A stretch of DNA of 19,244 nt from Myxococcota bacterium (GCA_022710245.1 JAKLHH010000019.1:1-19244), one strand, 5' to 3'. Shown: positions 8,017 to 15,890, counted from the stretch's first letter. Notes: generated by a model not told the origin, from the letters alone. Numbers and translations: made by a program.

Positions 8017-8212
8017 GGCGGCTCAGGTGAGCGTGAGGCCCTGGAAGAATGGACGACGGATCAAGTACCAGTCGACGGAGCCCACCAAGAAGTGCGTGGG
8101 TAGACGTGACGGCCTGAGCTGACCCTCCTGCCCGTCGCGCCACCCGACGGGCTCCCCGCTGGTTGTTGAGCAGCAACTCCTGGCCCGCGCCGCACGGCGC
8201 AGGGAGGAGCCC
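8017..8212 (+). promoter_or_regulatory. structured 5' leader (candidate regulatory RNA) of the MgtE-N/CBS gene
   Basis: The predicted transcript opens with a closing stem, 8019-8028 pairing with 8112-8121 (10 bp, two G-U). Inside it, CCCAC (8081-8085) pairs with GTGGG (8096-8100). After it come a perfect 7-bp hairpin CCCGTCG/CGACGGG (8131-8137 and 8145-8151) without a T tract, an inverted GCGCCG/CGGCGC (8187-8192 and 8195-8200), and then a strong Shine-Dalgarno GGGAGGAG (8202-8209) before the ATG at 8213. This order resembles a cis-regulatory leader. It matches none of the riboswitch consensus sequences I compared by eye. The same DNA contains a small ORF, so part of the structure may be incidental. 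Confidence 0.35.
8027..8122 (+). CDS. possible small basic protein or leader peptide (31 aa)
   Basis: A GTG-initiated reading frame encodes 31 residues beginning MSVRPWKNGRRIKYQ, with 9 Lys/Arg and 2 acidic residues and no hydrophobic segment. Codon position GC is 15/31, 17/31 and 25/31 for positions 1, 2 and 3, the pattern expected of a coding sequence in a high-GC genome. GGAGAGG (8012-8018) lies 8 nt before the GTG. If transcription starts at 8017, as the nearby promoter predicts, most of that Shine-Dalgarno would be lost, which counts against this start. It could be an independent small protein, a leader peptide controlling the gene at 8213, or chance. I recognise no family. Confidence 0.35.
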   Translation: MSVRPWKNGRRIKYQSTEPTKKCVGRRDGLS

Positions 8213-9496
8213 ATGGTGCAGCCAGCTCTCGCCGGCAACGGGCAGCGCACGTTCTGTTTCCTCTCCCAGCTCCTGGGGAAGAAGATCTTTGGCAAGGGCG
8301 GGGTCTACCTGGGCAAGGTGCACGACGTCCTCGCCACCCTGACCGACCGCTACCCGGAGATCGACGGCCTCGTCGTCGTCGAGCACGGCGAGCAGCGCTT
8401 CGCCCCCGCGCGCTCTCGCGACTTCATCGCGCTCTCCGGGCAGCGCCGCCTCGAGCTGCCCGAGGTCACCCCGCTGCCGCTCGTGCTCGGCCAGCGGCAG
8501 TTCCTCGTCCGCGACACCCTCTACGACAAGCAGATCGTCGACGTGAACGGCGCCAAGGTCGAGCGCGTCAACGACGTGCAGATCCTCGTCTACGCCGAGA
8601 AGCCCTTCCTGGTCCACGTCGACGTGGGGTTCACCGGCCTGAGCCGGCGCCTAGGCTTCGAGGGCGGCGTCCGCTCCCTGGCGCGCGTGTTCGGGCGCTC
8701 GCTGAAGGACGAGCTGATCGGCTGGAAGTTCGTGCAGCCGCTCCCCGAGGCGCAGCCCGGCTCCGTGCAGGTCACGCTCCGCCAGGAGCAGATGAAGCAG
8801 CTGCACCCCGGCGAGCTGGCGGACATCATCGAGGAGCTCGACCGCGACGAGCGCCTCACCCTGGTCCGCTCGATGGACGCCGAGGACGCGGCCGAGGCGC
8901 TCGAGGAGGCCGACCTCGCGGTGCAGACCTCGGTGCTCCGCGAGCTCGACTCCGAGCACGCGGCCGACATCCTCGAGGAGATGGAGCCGGCCGTCGCGGC
9001 CGACGTGATGGAGGAGCTGCCCGAGGACGCGCAGCAGTCGATCATGGCGGCGATGGAGGAGCCGGAGCGAACGCAGCTCGAGAAGCTGGCGCGCGCCGAG
9101 GAGGACACCGCCGCGCAGCTGATGACGGTGGACTTCGTCTCCTGCCCGCAGACCTTCACCGCGGAGGAGGCGCTGCGCCGGGTGAAGGAGAACGCGGCCG
9201 AGGTCGAGGCCATCACCTACATCTACTGCGTCGACGAGGCGAAGGTCCTCGCCGGCGTGGTCTCCCTCCGCGACCTGCTCCTCTCGGAGCCGACCGCCGT
9301 CCTCTCCAGCTTCATGAACCCGCGCCTGGCGACGCTGCGGCGCGAGGACGACTGGGACAAGGTCGCGGACGAGTTCTGGAAGTACCGCTTCAAGGCCATG
9401 CCGGTCGTCGACGAGGCCGGGCACGTGGAGGGCATCGTCACCTTCCGCCACTCCTTCGACGAGCTGCTGCCGTACTACTACAAGCTCGCCAGCTGA
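8213..9496 (+). CDS. soluble MgtE-N/CBS-domain protein with PRC-barrel-like N-terminus
   Basis: This 427-aa protein has two PRC-barrel-like segments (about 12-75 and 88-150; the first includes KIFGKGGVYLGKVHDVL). An acidic helical MgtE N-terminal domain follows (about 195-300), built from repeated units such as HPGELADIIEELD and HAADILEEMEPAVAADVMEELP. Two CBS domains end the protein (about 303-425). In magnesium transporters of the MgtE family the N and CBS domains form the cytosolic magnesium sensor that gates a five-helix channel. Here no hydrophobic helix follows and the protein ends after the CBS pair, so it cannot itself transport ions. It is more likely a soluble metal or nucleotide sensor acting on a partner encoded elsewhere. 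Similar channel-less proteins are known in deltaproteobacteria. The start is set by GGGAGGAG 3 nt upstream of the ATG. Confidence 0.87.
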   Translation: MVQPALAGNGQRTFCFLSQLLGKKIFGKGGVYLGKVHDVLATLTDRYPEIDGLVVVEHGEQRFAPARSRDFIALSGQRRLELPEVTPLPLVLGQRQFLVRDTLYDKQIVDVNGAKVERVNDVQILVYAEKPFLVHVDVGFTGLSRRLGFEGGVRSLARVFGRSLKDELIGWKFVQPLPEAQPGSVQVTLRQEQMKQLHPGELADIIEELDRDERLTLVRSMDAEDAAEALEEADLAVQTSVLRELDSEHAADILEEMEPAVAADVMEELPEDAQQSIMAAMEEPERTQLEKLARAEEDTAAQLMTVDFVSCPQTFTAEEALRRVKENAAEVEAITYIYCVDEAKVLAGVVSLRDLLLSEPTAVLSSFMNPRLATLRREDDWDKVADEFWKYRFKAMPVVDEAGHVEGIVTFRHSFDELLPYYYKLAS

Positions 9497-9502
9497 TATA
9501 CT
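9494..9502 (+). promoter_or_regulatory. extended -10 promoter overlapping the preceding stop codon
   Basis: TGATATACT (9494-9502) contains TATACT preceded by TGn, an extended -10 element. The TGA is also the stop codon of the MgtE-N/CBS gene. No -35 is recognisable, as is usual for extended -10 promoters. The element ends 8 nt before the ATG at 9511, which has no Shine-Dalgarno, so the transcript would be leaderless. Confidence 0.45.
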
Positions 9503-9510
9503 GCCTGGCC

Positions 9511-10122
9511 ATGCAGCGGCTCACCCCGGCGCCTCGGGCGGTGCTCTACGATCTCGACGGCGTCCTCATCGACTCGGCAGAGGCCTGGTACCTGGTCATC
9601 CAGCGCGGCCGCCGCGAGGCGGGCCTCCCCCCGGTGGACGAGGTGCACTTCCGCCGCACCTTCGGCCAGGGAGTGATCGCGGACCGGGACGAGTTCTTCC
9701 CCGCCTGGGCCCCCGCGCAGGTGGAGGAGCTCTACGCGCGGGCCTTCCCCGACGAGCTCGGCGCGGTGCGGCTCCTCGACGACGCGCCCGCGGTGCTGGC
9801 CGAGGTGCGAGCGCGCGGGCTGCGCCAGGCGATCGTCACCAACACGCCGCTCGGGCTGGCGCGCCGCGTCCTCGCCGCGAAGGGCCTCGACCGGCACCTC
9901 GACGCGCTGGCGTGCGCCGGCGAGGCCGCCGAGAAGCCCGCGCCCGACCTGGTCTGGCTCGCGCTCCGGCGGCTCGGCGTCACGCGCGAGGAGGTGGTCT
10001 ACCTGGGCGACACCCGCACCGACGAGGGGGCCGCCCGCGCCGCTGGCGTCCGCCTGCTCGGCATGCGCATGGCCGGCGACCTCACGCTGGCGCGCCTCGG
10101 CGAGCTCCTCGAGCTCGTCTGA
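9511..10122 (+). CDS. HAD-superfamily phosphatase (phosphoglycolate-phosphatase-like)
   Basis: This 203-aa protein has the complete set of HAD motifs. Motif I, LYDLDGVLIDS, carries the nucleophile and acid Asp residues. Motif II is IVTNT, motif III is the Lys in EKPAPD, and motif IV is YLGDTRTDEGAARAAG. The all-helical cap between motifs I and II makes it subfamily I, as in phosphoglycolate phosphatase and beta-phosphoglucomutase. The substrate is probably a small phosphorylated metabolite but cannot be named from the sequence. It starts 14 bp after the preceding gene ends, yet has its own extended -10 box and no ribosome-binding sequence. It converges with the EF-G gene; the 48-bp gap holds only a short CTCGG/CCGAG inverted repeat without a T tract. 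Confidence 0.9.
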   Translation: MQRLTPAPRAVLYDLDGVLIDSAEAWYLVIQRGRREAGLPPVDEVHFRRTFGQGVIADRDEFFPAWAPAQVEELYARAFPDELGAVRLLDDAPAVLAEVRARGLRQAIVTNTPLGLARRVLAAKGLDRHLDALACAGEAAEKPAPDLVWLALRRLGVTREEVVYLGDTRTDEGAARAAGVRLLGMRMAGDLTLARLGELLELV

Positions 10123-10170
10123 CGCCCCTTCCTCGGTCCGAGAGATCGAGAGCGCGAGCAGGCTCAGGTT

Positions 10171-12285
10171 CTAGCCGGGCGTCGCCACCCGCCGCCCTGC
10201 CTCGCGCGCCGCTTCGAGGATCTTCTGCGCCTGCTCCGCCGGCACCGGCGTGAAGGCGTCGAACTCCATCGAGTAGTTGGCCCGGCCCGAGGTGAGCGAG
10301 CGGAGCGTCGTCGCGTAGCCGAACATCTCCGCGAGCGGCACGCGCGCCGAGATCTTCTGCGCGCCCTTGCGGTAGCGGCGCATCGCGGTGACCTTCCCGC
10401 GACGGCGGCTGATGTCGCCGATGATGTCCCCGAGGCTCTCGTCGGGGCTCGCGATCTCGAGCTTCATGGTGGGCTCGAGGAGCTGCGGCCCGGCCTGCAG
10501 GAACGCCTGCTTGAAGGCCTGCGAGGCGCAGGTGCGGAAGGACATCTCCGAGGAGTCGACCGCGTGGTAGGAGCCGTCGAGCAGCACCACCTTGACGTCC
10601 TGCGCCGGGTAGCCGGCCAGCACGCCGTTCGCCGCCGCGTCCTCGCAGCCGTGCTTGACCGCCGGGATGAACTCCCGCGGGACGCGGCCGCCCGTCACCG
10701 CCGACTGGAACTCGAAGCCCCCGCCGCGGTTCGGCTCGAGGCGCATGATCACGTGGGCGAACTGGCCCTTGCCGCCCGTCTGCTTCACCAGCCGGTGGTT
10801 GATCTCGGCCGGCTGCGTGATGGTCTCCCGGTAGGAGACCTTCGGCGGCGCGGTCTCCACCTCGACGCCGAACTCGGTGCGCAGGCGATCGACGATGATC
10901 TCCAGGTGCAGCTCGCCCATACCGGAGATGATGGTCTCCCGCGTCTCCTGGTCGGTGTGCTGGCTGAAGGAGGGGTCCTCGAGCGCCATCTTGTGCAGCG
11001 CGCGCCCCACCGCCTCCTCCGCCTTGCTGCTCTCCGCCCTCACCGCCATGCTGATGACGCTGAGCGGGATGTGGATCTTCTCCAGCAGCAGCGGCTGCTG
11101 CGGGTCGCAGAGCGTGTCTCCCGTGGTGGTGAGCTTCATCCCCACCAGCGCCACGATGTCGCCCGGACCGGCGCCCTTCAGCTCCTTGCGCTCCTTGGCG
11201 TGGATGCGCAGGATGCGCCCGATCCGCTCCTTCTTCCCCTTGGTCGCGTTGTAGACCAGCTGCCCCGGGGCCATCTCCCCCGAGTAGATGCGGGTGAAGG
11301 TCTGCTGGCCGACGAAGGGGTCGTGGATGATCTTGAACGCCAGCGCCGCGAGCGGCTCGCTCGCGCTCGGCCGCCGCGAGTGGACCCGCTCCGCCTCGCC
11401 GAGGTCGCTGCCGACCACCGCGCCCTTGTCGACCGGCGAGGGGAGCAGCTTGACGACCGCGTCGAGGAGCGGGATGACGCCGCGGTTGCGGTAGGCGGCC
11501 CCGCAGAGCACCGGCGTGTAGAGGCCGCGCAGCACGCCCGAGCGCGCCGCGCGCCAGAGCATCTCGGCGGGGAGCCCTTCATCGCCGTCGGCGAGGTAGC
11601 GCTCGAGGAGCTCGTCGTCGAACTCCGCCAGCCGCTCGATCATCGCGTGGCGCGCCTCCAGCGCCCGCTCGCGGACCCCCGCGGGGATCTCCTCGATCAC
11701 CGGCGGCGGCTTGCCTCCCTCGGCGGGCGCCTCGCCCAGCACCTCGGCGTTCAGGTCGATCAGGTTGACCACGCCCTGGAACTCCGCCCCGGCGCCGATG
11801 GGGAGCTGCAGCGCCAGCGGGCGAGCGTCGAGCTGCTGGTCCATCGACTCCATGCAGGCGACGAAGTCCGCCCCCTCGCGGTCCATCTTGTTGACGAAGG
11901 CGAGGCGGGGGACCTTGTACCGCTCGGCCTGGTTCCAGACCGTGATCGACTGAGGCTCGACGCCGGAGACCGCGCAGAACACCGCGACCATGCCGTCGGC
12001 GACGCGCAGCGAGCGCTCCACCTCGACGGTGAAGTCGACGTGCCCCGGCGTGTCGATGATGTTGACCCAGTGGTCCTTCCACTGGCAGGAGATGGCCGCG
12101 GAGGCGATCGTGATGCCCCGCTCCTGCTCCTGCTTCATGAAGTCCATTGTCGCCTGTCCGTCGTGCACCTCCCCCAGCTTGCGGGTCACCCCGGTGAAGA
12201 AGAGGATGCGCTCGGTGACGGTGGTCTTGCCGGCGTCGATATGCGCGGCGATGCCGATGTTCCGGATCTGATGTATGGAGGCCAT
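10171..12285 (-). CDS. fusA: elongation factor G paralogue
   Basis: This 704-aa translational GTPase has the length of ordinary EF-G and covers all its domains. G1 is AHIDAGKTT (14-22), switch I includes [10 protein letters not shown]3 is DTPGH (78-82) with the catalytic His82, and G4 is NKMD (132-135). The C-terminal half keeps [10 protein letters not shown] at the domain IV tip, RRRGKV and [19 protein letters not shown]. Everything needed for ribosome translocation is present. The gene stands alone, without rpsL, rpsG or tuf. Several positions depart from typical housekeeping EF-G, for example [15 protein letters not shown] and SAAISCQW. It may be one of the additional EF-G copies known in deltaproteobacteria and spirochaetes (spdEFG types), but it could be the only copy; the window cannot decide. 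No Shine-Dalgarno precedes the ATG; the 30 nt before it are an AGCAGCA-rich, weakly structured stretch. Confidence 0.95.
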   Translation of the reverse strand: MASIHQIRNIGIAAHIDAGKTTVTERILFFTGVTRKLGEVHDGQATMDFMKQEQERGITIASAAISCQWKDHWVNIIDTPGHVDFTVEVERSLRVADGMVAVFCAVSGVEPQSITVWNQAERYKVPRLAFVNKMDREGADFVACMESMDQQLDARPLALQLPIGAGAEFQGVVNLIDLNAEVLGEAPAEGGKPPPVIEEIPAGVRERALEARHAMIERLAEFDDELLERYLADGDEGLPAEMLWRAARSGVLRGLYTPVLCGAAYRNRGVIPLLDAVVKLLPSPVDKGAVVGSDLGEAERVHSRRPSASEPLAALAFKIIHDPFVGQQTFTRIYSGEMAPGQLVYNATKGKKERIGRILRIHAKERKELKGAGPGDIVALVGMKLTTTGDTLCDPQQPLLLEKIHIPLSVISMAVRAESSKAEEAVGRALHKMALEDPSFSQHTDQETRETIISGMGELHLEIIVDRLRTEFGVEVETAPPKVSYRETITQPAEINHRLVKQTGGKGQFAHVIMRLEPNRGGGFEFQSAVTGGRVPREFIPAVKHGCEDAAANGVLAGYPAQDVKVVLLDGSYHAVDSSEMSFRTCASQAFKQAFLQAGPQLLEPTMKLEIASPDESLGDIIGDISRRRGKVTAMRRYRKGAQKISARVPLAEMFGYATTLRSLTSGRANYSMEFDAFTPVPAEQAQKILEAAREAGRRVATPG

Positions 12286-12390
12286 GCGACTGCTGCTTGC
12301 TGCTGTGCTGCTGTTGAGGCTGGGGGTTTTCTGTGCTCTCGTCCGTCTTCAGTCTGAGGGACATACACCAGCGCAGCAAGCACCGCGAGC

Positions 12391-12422
12391 AAAAACTTGT
12401 GGGCCGCGGCAGCTTCCCGCGG
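12391..12422 (-). terminator. intrinsic terminator between the DDLL-repeat gene and the EF-G gene
   Basis: Read on the minus strand, CCGCGG (12422-12417), a 7-nt loop and CCGCGG (12409-12404) form a GC stem, with GGG/CCC able to extend it past a bulge. It is followed closely by TTTTT (12395-12391). It lies 79 bp past the stop of the 12501-13178 gene and 105 bp before the EF-G start, so it should separate the two transcripts. The remainder of 12286-12500 shows no gene, and I could not find a convincing EF-G promoter there. Confidence 0.55.
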
Positions 12423-12500
12423 CGGGCCCCGCCTGGGCGGCGCCGCTCGGATCGCTCCGCTGCTTCTGTGGGTCGTCGTCTGGCCGAGCGAGGGGTGGGC

Positions 12501-13178
12501 TCAGCCGGCCTTGCGGTTGCTGCCGGTCGTCTTCTTCTTCAGCCGCCTGGCGAGCGGGCTGCCGAGCGCGATGGGCGGAGCGTTCGGCGGCGGCACGCCC
12601 TTCAAGGTGGACTCATCCGCGCAGGAGAACGCGTGGGTGGTCTCCTCGTGCTCTGCGACCTGCGCTGCGTACTCCTGCATGCGGTTCTCGAGATCGACCG
12701 TCTCGCGCACCCTCGACGCCGTGCGAGCGCGCCAGGTCGGGTCGGCGTCCGTCTCGGAGAGCGCCTCTGCGGCAGGCGCCGCGGGCACCTCGGCGGTCTC
12801 CGCGCGGCGCTGCTCGAGGTGATCACGGAGCGACGCGGTCAGGTCGTCCTCCACCGCCTCCAGGTCGAGCACGTAGCGTCGCAGCAGGTCGTCCACCTCC
12901 GAGGAGCGCGGCACCGCGAAGTCCGGCGTGTGGCTCTGGGCGGTGGTCTCCAGGTAGGCACCGAGCAGGCTCTCGAGCTCGCCCGAGAGCTTGGCCGGCT
13001 TCGCCTCCGAGGACGGCTCCTTGCGCGGGTCGCGCGTCGGCGGGCCGGCGGTGTCGCTCGCAGGGTGCGGATCCGCCGGGCCCGCGCCGGGCGTGGTCGC
13101 CCTCGCGCTGGGACGCTTCAGAGGATCCTCGAGGTAGTCCTTCAGCAGATCGTCGACGTGCGATGCTTCGCGAGTCAC
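12501..13178 (-). CDS. uncharacterised hydrophilic protein with four DDLLxxYLE-type repeats
   Basis: This 225-aa protein has no signal peptide or membrane helix and belongs to no family I recognise. A short motif recurs: VDDLLKDYLE (8-17), LESLLGAYLE (68-77), VDDLLRRYVL (95-104) and LTASLRDHLE (113-122). Pro/Ala/Ser-rich disordered stretches separate the first two. Each copy would make a short amphipathic helix. A mixed-charge helical segment (about 150-178) and a very basic tail RRLKKKTTGSNRK follow. The start is the GTG at 13178, set by GGAGG (13189-13185) 6 nt upstream; the ATG at 13202 is an alternative but lies only 3 nt after the predicted transcription start. The gene is divergent from the tail-anchored kinase, sharing its control region. 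It is rich in Thr and Ser and could be a kinase substrate or scaffold, which is inference from position only. Confidence 0.75.
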   Translation of the reverse strand: MTREASHVDDLLKDYLEDPLKRPSARATTPGAGPADPHPASDTAGPPTRDPRKEPSSEAKPAKLSGELESLLGAYLETTAQSHTPDFAVPRSSEVDDLLRRYVLDLEAVEDDLTASLRDHLEQRRAETAEVPAAPAAEALSETDADPTWRARTASRVRETVDLENRMQEYAAQVAEHEETTHAFSCADESTLKGVPPPNAPPIALGSPLARRLKKKTTGSNRKAG

Positions 13179-13211
13179 GCTGACCCTCCGCCTTCCGACC
13201 ATGAGTCTAGG

Positions 13212-13241
13212 ATGGTAATGGATCAGACCGTTATCTGACAA
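13212..13241 (-). promoter_or_regulatory. sigma70-type promoter for the DDLL-repeat gene
   Basis: On the minus strand, TTGTCA (13241-13236) and TACCAT (13217-13212) are separated by 18 bp. The predicted start near 13205 gives a leader of about 27 nt containing the GGAGG ribosome-binding sequence. Confidence 0.45.
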
Positions 13242-13315
13242 CCATGTCGTTTCCTGTGGCCCGTGGCGCCGGGCCAGCGCCTCCCTCCCTGGCGTCACCC
13301 GCGGCTCCCCCTCCG

Positions 13316-13388
13316 CGCCCCGGGGCGGGGCTCGCGGCAGCTCCCCTTCGGGTCACGTGCTGGTCGCGGCAGCTCCCCGCCCCCCCCC
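13316..13388. repeat. palindrome, 15-bp direct repeats and C tract in a divergent control region
   Basis: The 302 bp between two divergent start codons contain the perfect 12-bp palindrome CGCCCCGGGGCG (13316-13327). They also hold two identical copies of TCGCGGCAGCTCCCC (13332-13346 and 13364-13378), with CACGTG (13354-13359) between them, and a run of nine C (13380-13388). The 32-bp repeat period is three helical turns, so a regulator could bind both copies on one face just upstream of the kinase promoter. No known operator is recognised. Confidence 0.5.
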
Positions 13389-13410
13389 GACGTGTAGGGC
13401 GCCGCTCCAA

Positions 13411-13439
13411 TTGTGTCCAGGTTCCGGTAGTGTTACGAT
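13411..13439 (+). promoter_or_regulatory. extended -10 sigma70-type promoter for the tail-anchored kinase
   Basis: TTGTGT (13411-13416) and TACGAT (13434-13439) are separated by 17 bp, and the -10 is preceded by TGT, giving an extended -10. The transcript would start near 13446, with a leader of about 35 nt before the ATG at 13481. Confidence 0.5.
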
Positions 13440-13480
13440 TTGTCCGGCCTCAGCTTCAGGTCGGGAAAGCCGTCGAGACC

Positions 13481-15808
13481 ATGCGAGTCTGTCCTGGTTG
13501 CCGCACCTCCTACGACGAGAGCGTCCCGACCTGTCCGCACGACGGGCTCCCGCTCCTCGAGGTGAGCCGCACCTTCGCCAAGCTGCAGCAGGGTGACCCC
13601 GCGCTGGAGCAGGTCCAGGAGCTGGACCTCAGCGAGGAGGCCGACGTCGCGGTGACGCCGGGCATGATGGTCGGCGAGTACATGGTGGAGCGCACCATCG
13701 CCGAGGGCGGCATGGGGGCCATCTACGCGGGCATCCACCCGGTGATCAGCAAGCGGGTCGCCATCAAGGTGATCGCGAAGCGCTACGCGGCTGATCCGAA
13801 AGCGGTCGCGCGGTTCGTGCTGGAGGCGCGCTCGGTCAACCAGATCGGCCATCACAACATCGTCGACATCTTCTCCATCGGCGAGCTCGATGACCGCCGC
13901 AACTACCTGGTGATGGAGCTCCTCGACGGCCTCGCGCTCAGCCAGATCCTGCTCAAGGCGAAGCGGCTGAAGCCTGGTGAGGTGCTGCCCGTCTACGAGC
14001 AGCTCTGCGATGCGCTCGACGCCGCGCACAAGAAGGGCTTCATCCACCGCGACCTGAAGCCCGACAACATCATCGTGCTCAGGCGCCCGCCGAGGCCGTT
14101 CATCAAGATCCTCGACTTCGGGCTCGCCAAGCTGCGCGGCGCGCTGGTCAGCAACAACACCGAGGTGGGCACGGTCCTCGGGACGCCGGAGTACATGGCC
14201 CCCGAGCAGTGCCGCGGCGCCCCCGTCGACGCACGCACCGACATCTACGCGCTCGGCGTCATGCTCTTCGAGCTGGTCACCGGCCAGAAGCCGTTCACTG
14301 ACCCCTCGCCGCTGCGTATCCTGACCATGCACCAGCACCAGGCGCCCACGCCGCCCTCGAAGCTGGCGCCGATCGGCAAGCGCCTGGAGCTGGTGATCCT
14401 GCGCGCGATGGCGAAGGACCCGGCGACGCGCTACGCCTCCACCATGGAGCTGGTCGACGACCTCCGTCGCGCGGTGCCCGAGGCGCTCCCCTGGTCCGCC
14501 GAGCTCGTCTCCTGGACGAAAACGGCGCCGAAGCCTGCGCCTCCGCCGCCCGCCGAGGACGACGAGCCCGCCGAGCCGCGCGCCGTGGTGCTCGGCGACC
14601 AGGTGCCCGACGAGCAGGCGCTGCCCCGGCTCGCGCCCGTCAGCATCTCCGGGGAGATGGGCCCCATCTCCGAGGAGTTCGAGGACGACAACCTGGAGAC
14701 CCTGGTCAGCGAGCCCAAGGCGCATCGTCGCGAGCCCGGGCCGCGCGCACCGGAGGTAGAGGCCAAGCCGGGCGCGCCGGAGGTCAAGGAGCCTCCGCCG
14801 CCGGTGCCTCGCCCTCTGCCCGAGGCGATCTCGGGGGAGGTGCCCGACGAGGAGACCGAGGACGAGGTGCCGACGGAGCTCGAGGAGCTCGAGCTGCCCG
14901 AGGCGGCCAAGCCCGAGCCCCGGCCCGCCGCCAAGCCCGAGCCCCGCGCTGCCGCCAAGCCCGAGGCCCGCGCTGCCGCCAAGCCCGAGCCCCGGCCGGC
15001 CGCCAAGCCCGAGGCCCGCGCTGCCGCCAAGCCCGAGCCTCGGCGTCCCGAGGCCGCCAAGCCCGAGGCCCGCGCTGCCGCCAAGCCCGAGCCTCGACGT
15101 CCCGAGGCCGCCAAGCCCGACGCGCGCAGGGCCGACGGCTCCAAGCCCTTCACTCCCTCCGAGCCGGAGCCGGCCTTCAGCACACCTCCCAGGGACGAGG
15201 TCTCGGACATGGCCGAGTCGACGCTGGTCGACGACCAGGGGCCGGTCGTCCTCGTCGACCGTCCGATCCTCGAGGAGCGCACGGGCGACTCCCAGGAGCT
15301 GGAGCTCGTCGACCTGCCGCCGGCGGAGCTCTTGCGGCGCAAGGAGACAGCGCCAGGCGAGGCCGGCACGGCCCGGACGCCGACCCCGCCGAAGCCGATC
15401 CCGGCGGCGCCGAGAGCAACGGCCGCCAAGCCGCCCGAGCCGACTCCACCTCCACCGCCATTCTCGCGGGACGTGGTGACGGGACCCGGGGTGCGCGACG
15501 AGCTGGGCCGCGCCCGGACCATCCCCGCCTCCGACCTGCGCGCGGAGGAGCTGCCCGTTGCCCCCGCGCCGGTGGCGGCCGCTCCCGCGCTGCCCGCGAC
15601 CTTCCCGCCGCTCAGCCCTCCGACGGATCCGGGACTGAAGCAGGACGCCCGCGGCCGGCGCATGACGGGCGCGAACGCGGTGGAGAAGGCGAGCGCCCGG
15701 AAGGCACCGCCCCCGCCGGGGCTGAACGTGGGGCGCCTGGTGATCATCGCGCTGATCGCCTCGGCCGTGGCGGCCGCCATCGTGCTCGCGATCAAGTTCC
15801 TGCGGTAG
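13481..15808 (+). CDS. zinc-ribbon Ser/Thr protein kinase with Ala/Lys/Pro/Glu repeat linker and C-terminal membrane anchor
   Basis: This 775-aa protein opens with a small zinc-ribbon-like motif, CPGC (4-7) and CPHDG (18-22), common at the N-terminus of myxobacterial kinases. The Hanks kinase domain (about 67-330) is complete: [14 protein letters not shown] with Lys96, HRDLKPDN with Asp191, DFG at 212-214, and [12 protein letters not shown] disordered acidic and proline-rich region of about 400 residues follows, including about nine copies of an AAKPEPR-type unit. The chain ends in a single hydrophobic helix (about 753-771) followed only by KFLR. With nothing beyond the membrane, this is a tail-anchored cytosolic kinase on a long tether. 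I chose the ATG at 13481 because it follows the promoter and begins the zinc ribbon; the frame is open upstream to 13244, but that part is unlikely to be protein. Substrates are unknown. Confidence 0.92.
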   Translation: MRVCPGCRTSYDESVPTCPHDGLPLLEVSRTFAKLQQGDPALEQVQELDLSEEADVAVTPGMMVGEYMVERTIAEGGMGAIYAGIHPVISKRVAIKVIAKRYAADPKAVARFVLEARSVNQIGHHNIVDIFSIGELDDRRNYLVMELLDGLALSQILLKAKRLKPGEVLPVYEQLCDALDAAHKKGFIHRDLKPDNIIVLRRPPRPFIKILDFGLAKLRGALVSNNTEVGTVLGTPEYMAPEQCRGAPVDARTDIYALGVMLFELVTGQKPFTDPSPLRILTMHQHQAPTPPSKLAPIGKRLELVILRAMAKDPATRYASTMELVDDLRRAVPEALPWSAELVSWTKTAPKPAPPPPAEDDEPAEPRAVVLGDQVPDEQALPRLAPVSISGEMGPISEEFEDDNLETLVSEPKAHRREPGPRAPEVEAKPGAPEVKEPPPPVPRPLPEAISGEVPDEETEDEVPTELEELELPEAAKPEPRPAAKPEPRAAAKPEARAAAKPEPRPAAKPEARAAAKPEPRRPEAAKPEARAAAKPEPRRPEAAKPDARRADGSKPFTPSEPEPAFSTPPRDEVSDMAESTLVDDQGPVVLVDRPILEERTGDSQELELVDLPPAELLRRKETAPGEAGTARTPTPPKPIPAAPRATAAKPPEPTPPPPPFSRDVVTGPGVRDELGRARTIPASDLRAEELPVAPAPVAAAPALPATFPPLSPPTDPGLKQDARGRRMTGANAVEKASARKAPPPPGLNVGRLVIIALIASAVAAAIVLAIKFLR
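14903..15130 (+). repeat. in-frame tandem repeat encoding AAKPEPR-type units
   Basis: About 228 bp within the kinase gene consist of near-identical 24-bp units and two longer 30-bp variants. They encode [16 protein letters not shown] and [10 protein letters not shown]. The repeat forms part of the flexible linker between kinase domain and membrane helix. Copy number is likely to vary between strains through recombination or slippage, always in frame because the units are multiples of three. Confidence 0.85.
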
Positions 15809-15890
15809 GCCGCGGCGAGGATCCGCCCTGGAGCTCCTGGCGGCTGGCGCCTGCCGGGGCGTGCCCGCTCCCACCGGGTTGCAGACCTCA

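Noticed and set aside
8017..8130. M-box magnesium riboswitch or yybP-ykoY manganese riboswitch in the leader.
   Set aside because: The short GTGAGGC match to the M-box start is not followed by the other conserved segments, and no yybP-ykoY core is present. It stays an unassigned structured leader.
13244..13480. N-terminal extension of the tail-anchored kinase by 79 residues.
   Set aside because: The extension crosses the promoter, the direct repeats and the C run, and it is Pro/Ala/Arg-rich without structure. The zinc ribbon begins naturally at 13481.
13433..15874. Minus-strand open frame of over 800 codons antisense to the tail-anchored kinase.
   Set aside because: It is low-complexity Arg/Leu/Gly sequence without domains, produced by third-position GC bias and by the repeat tract.
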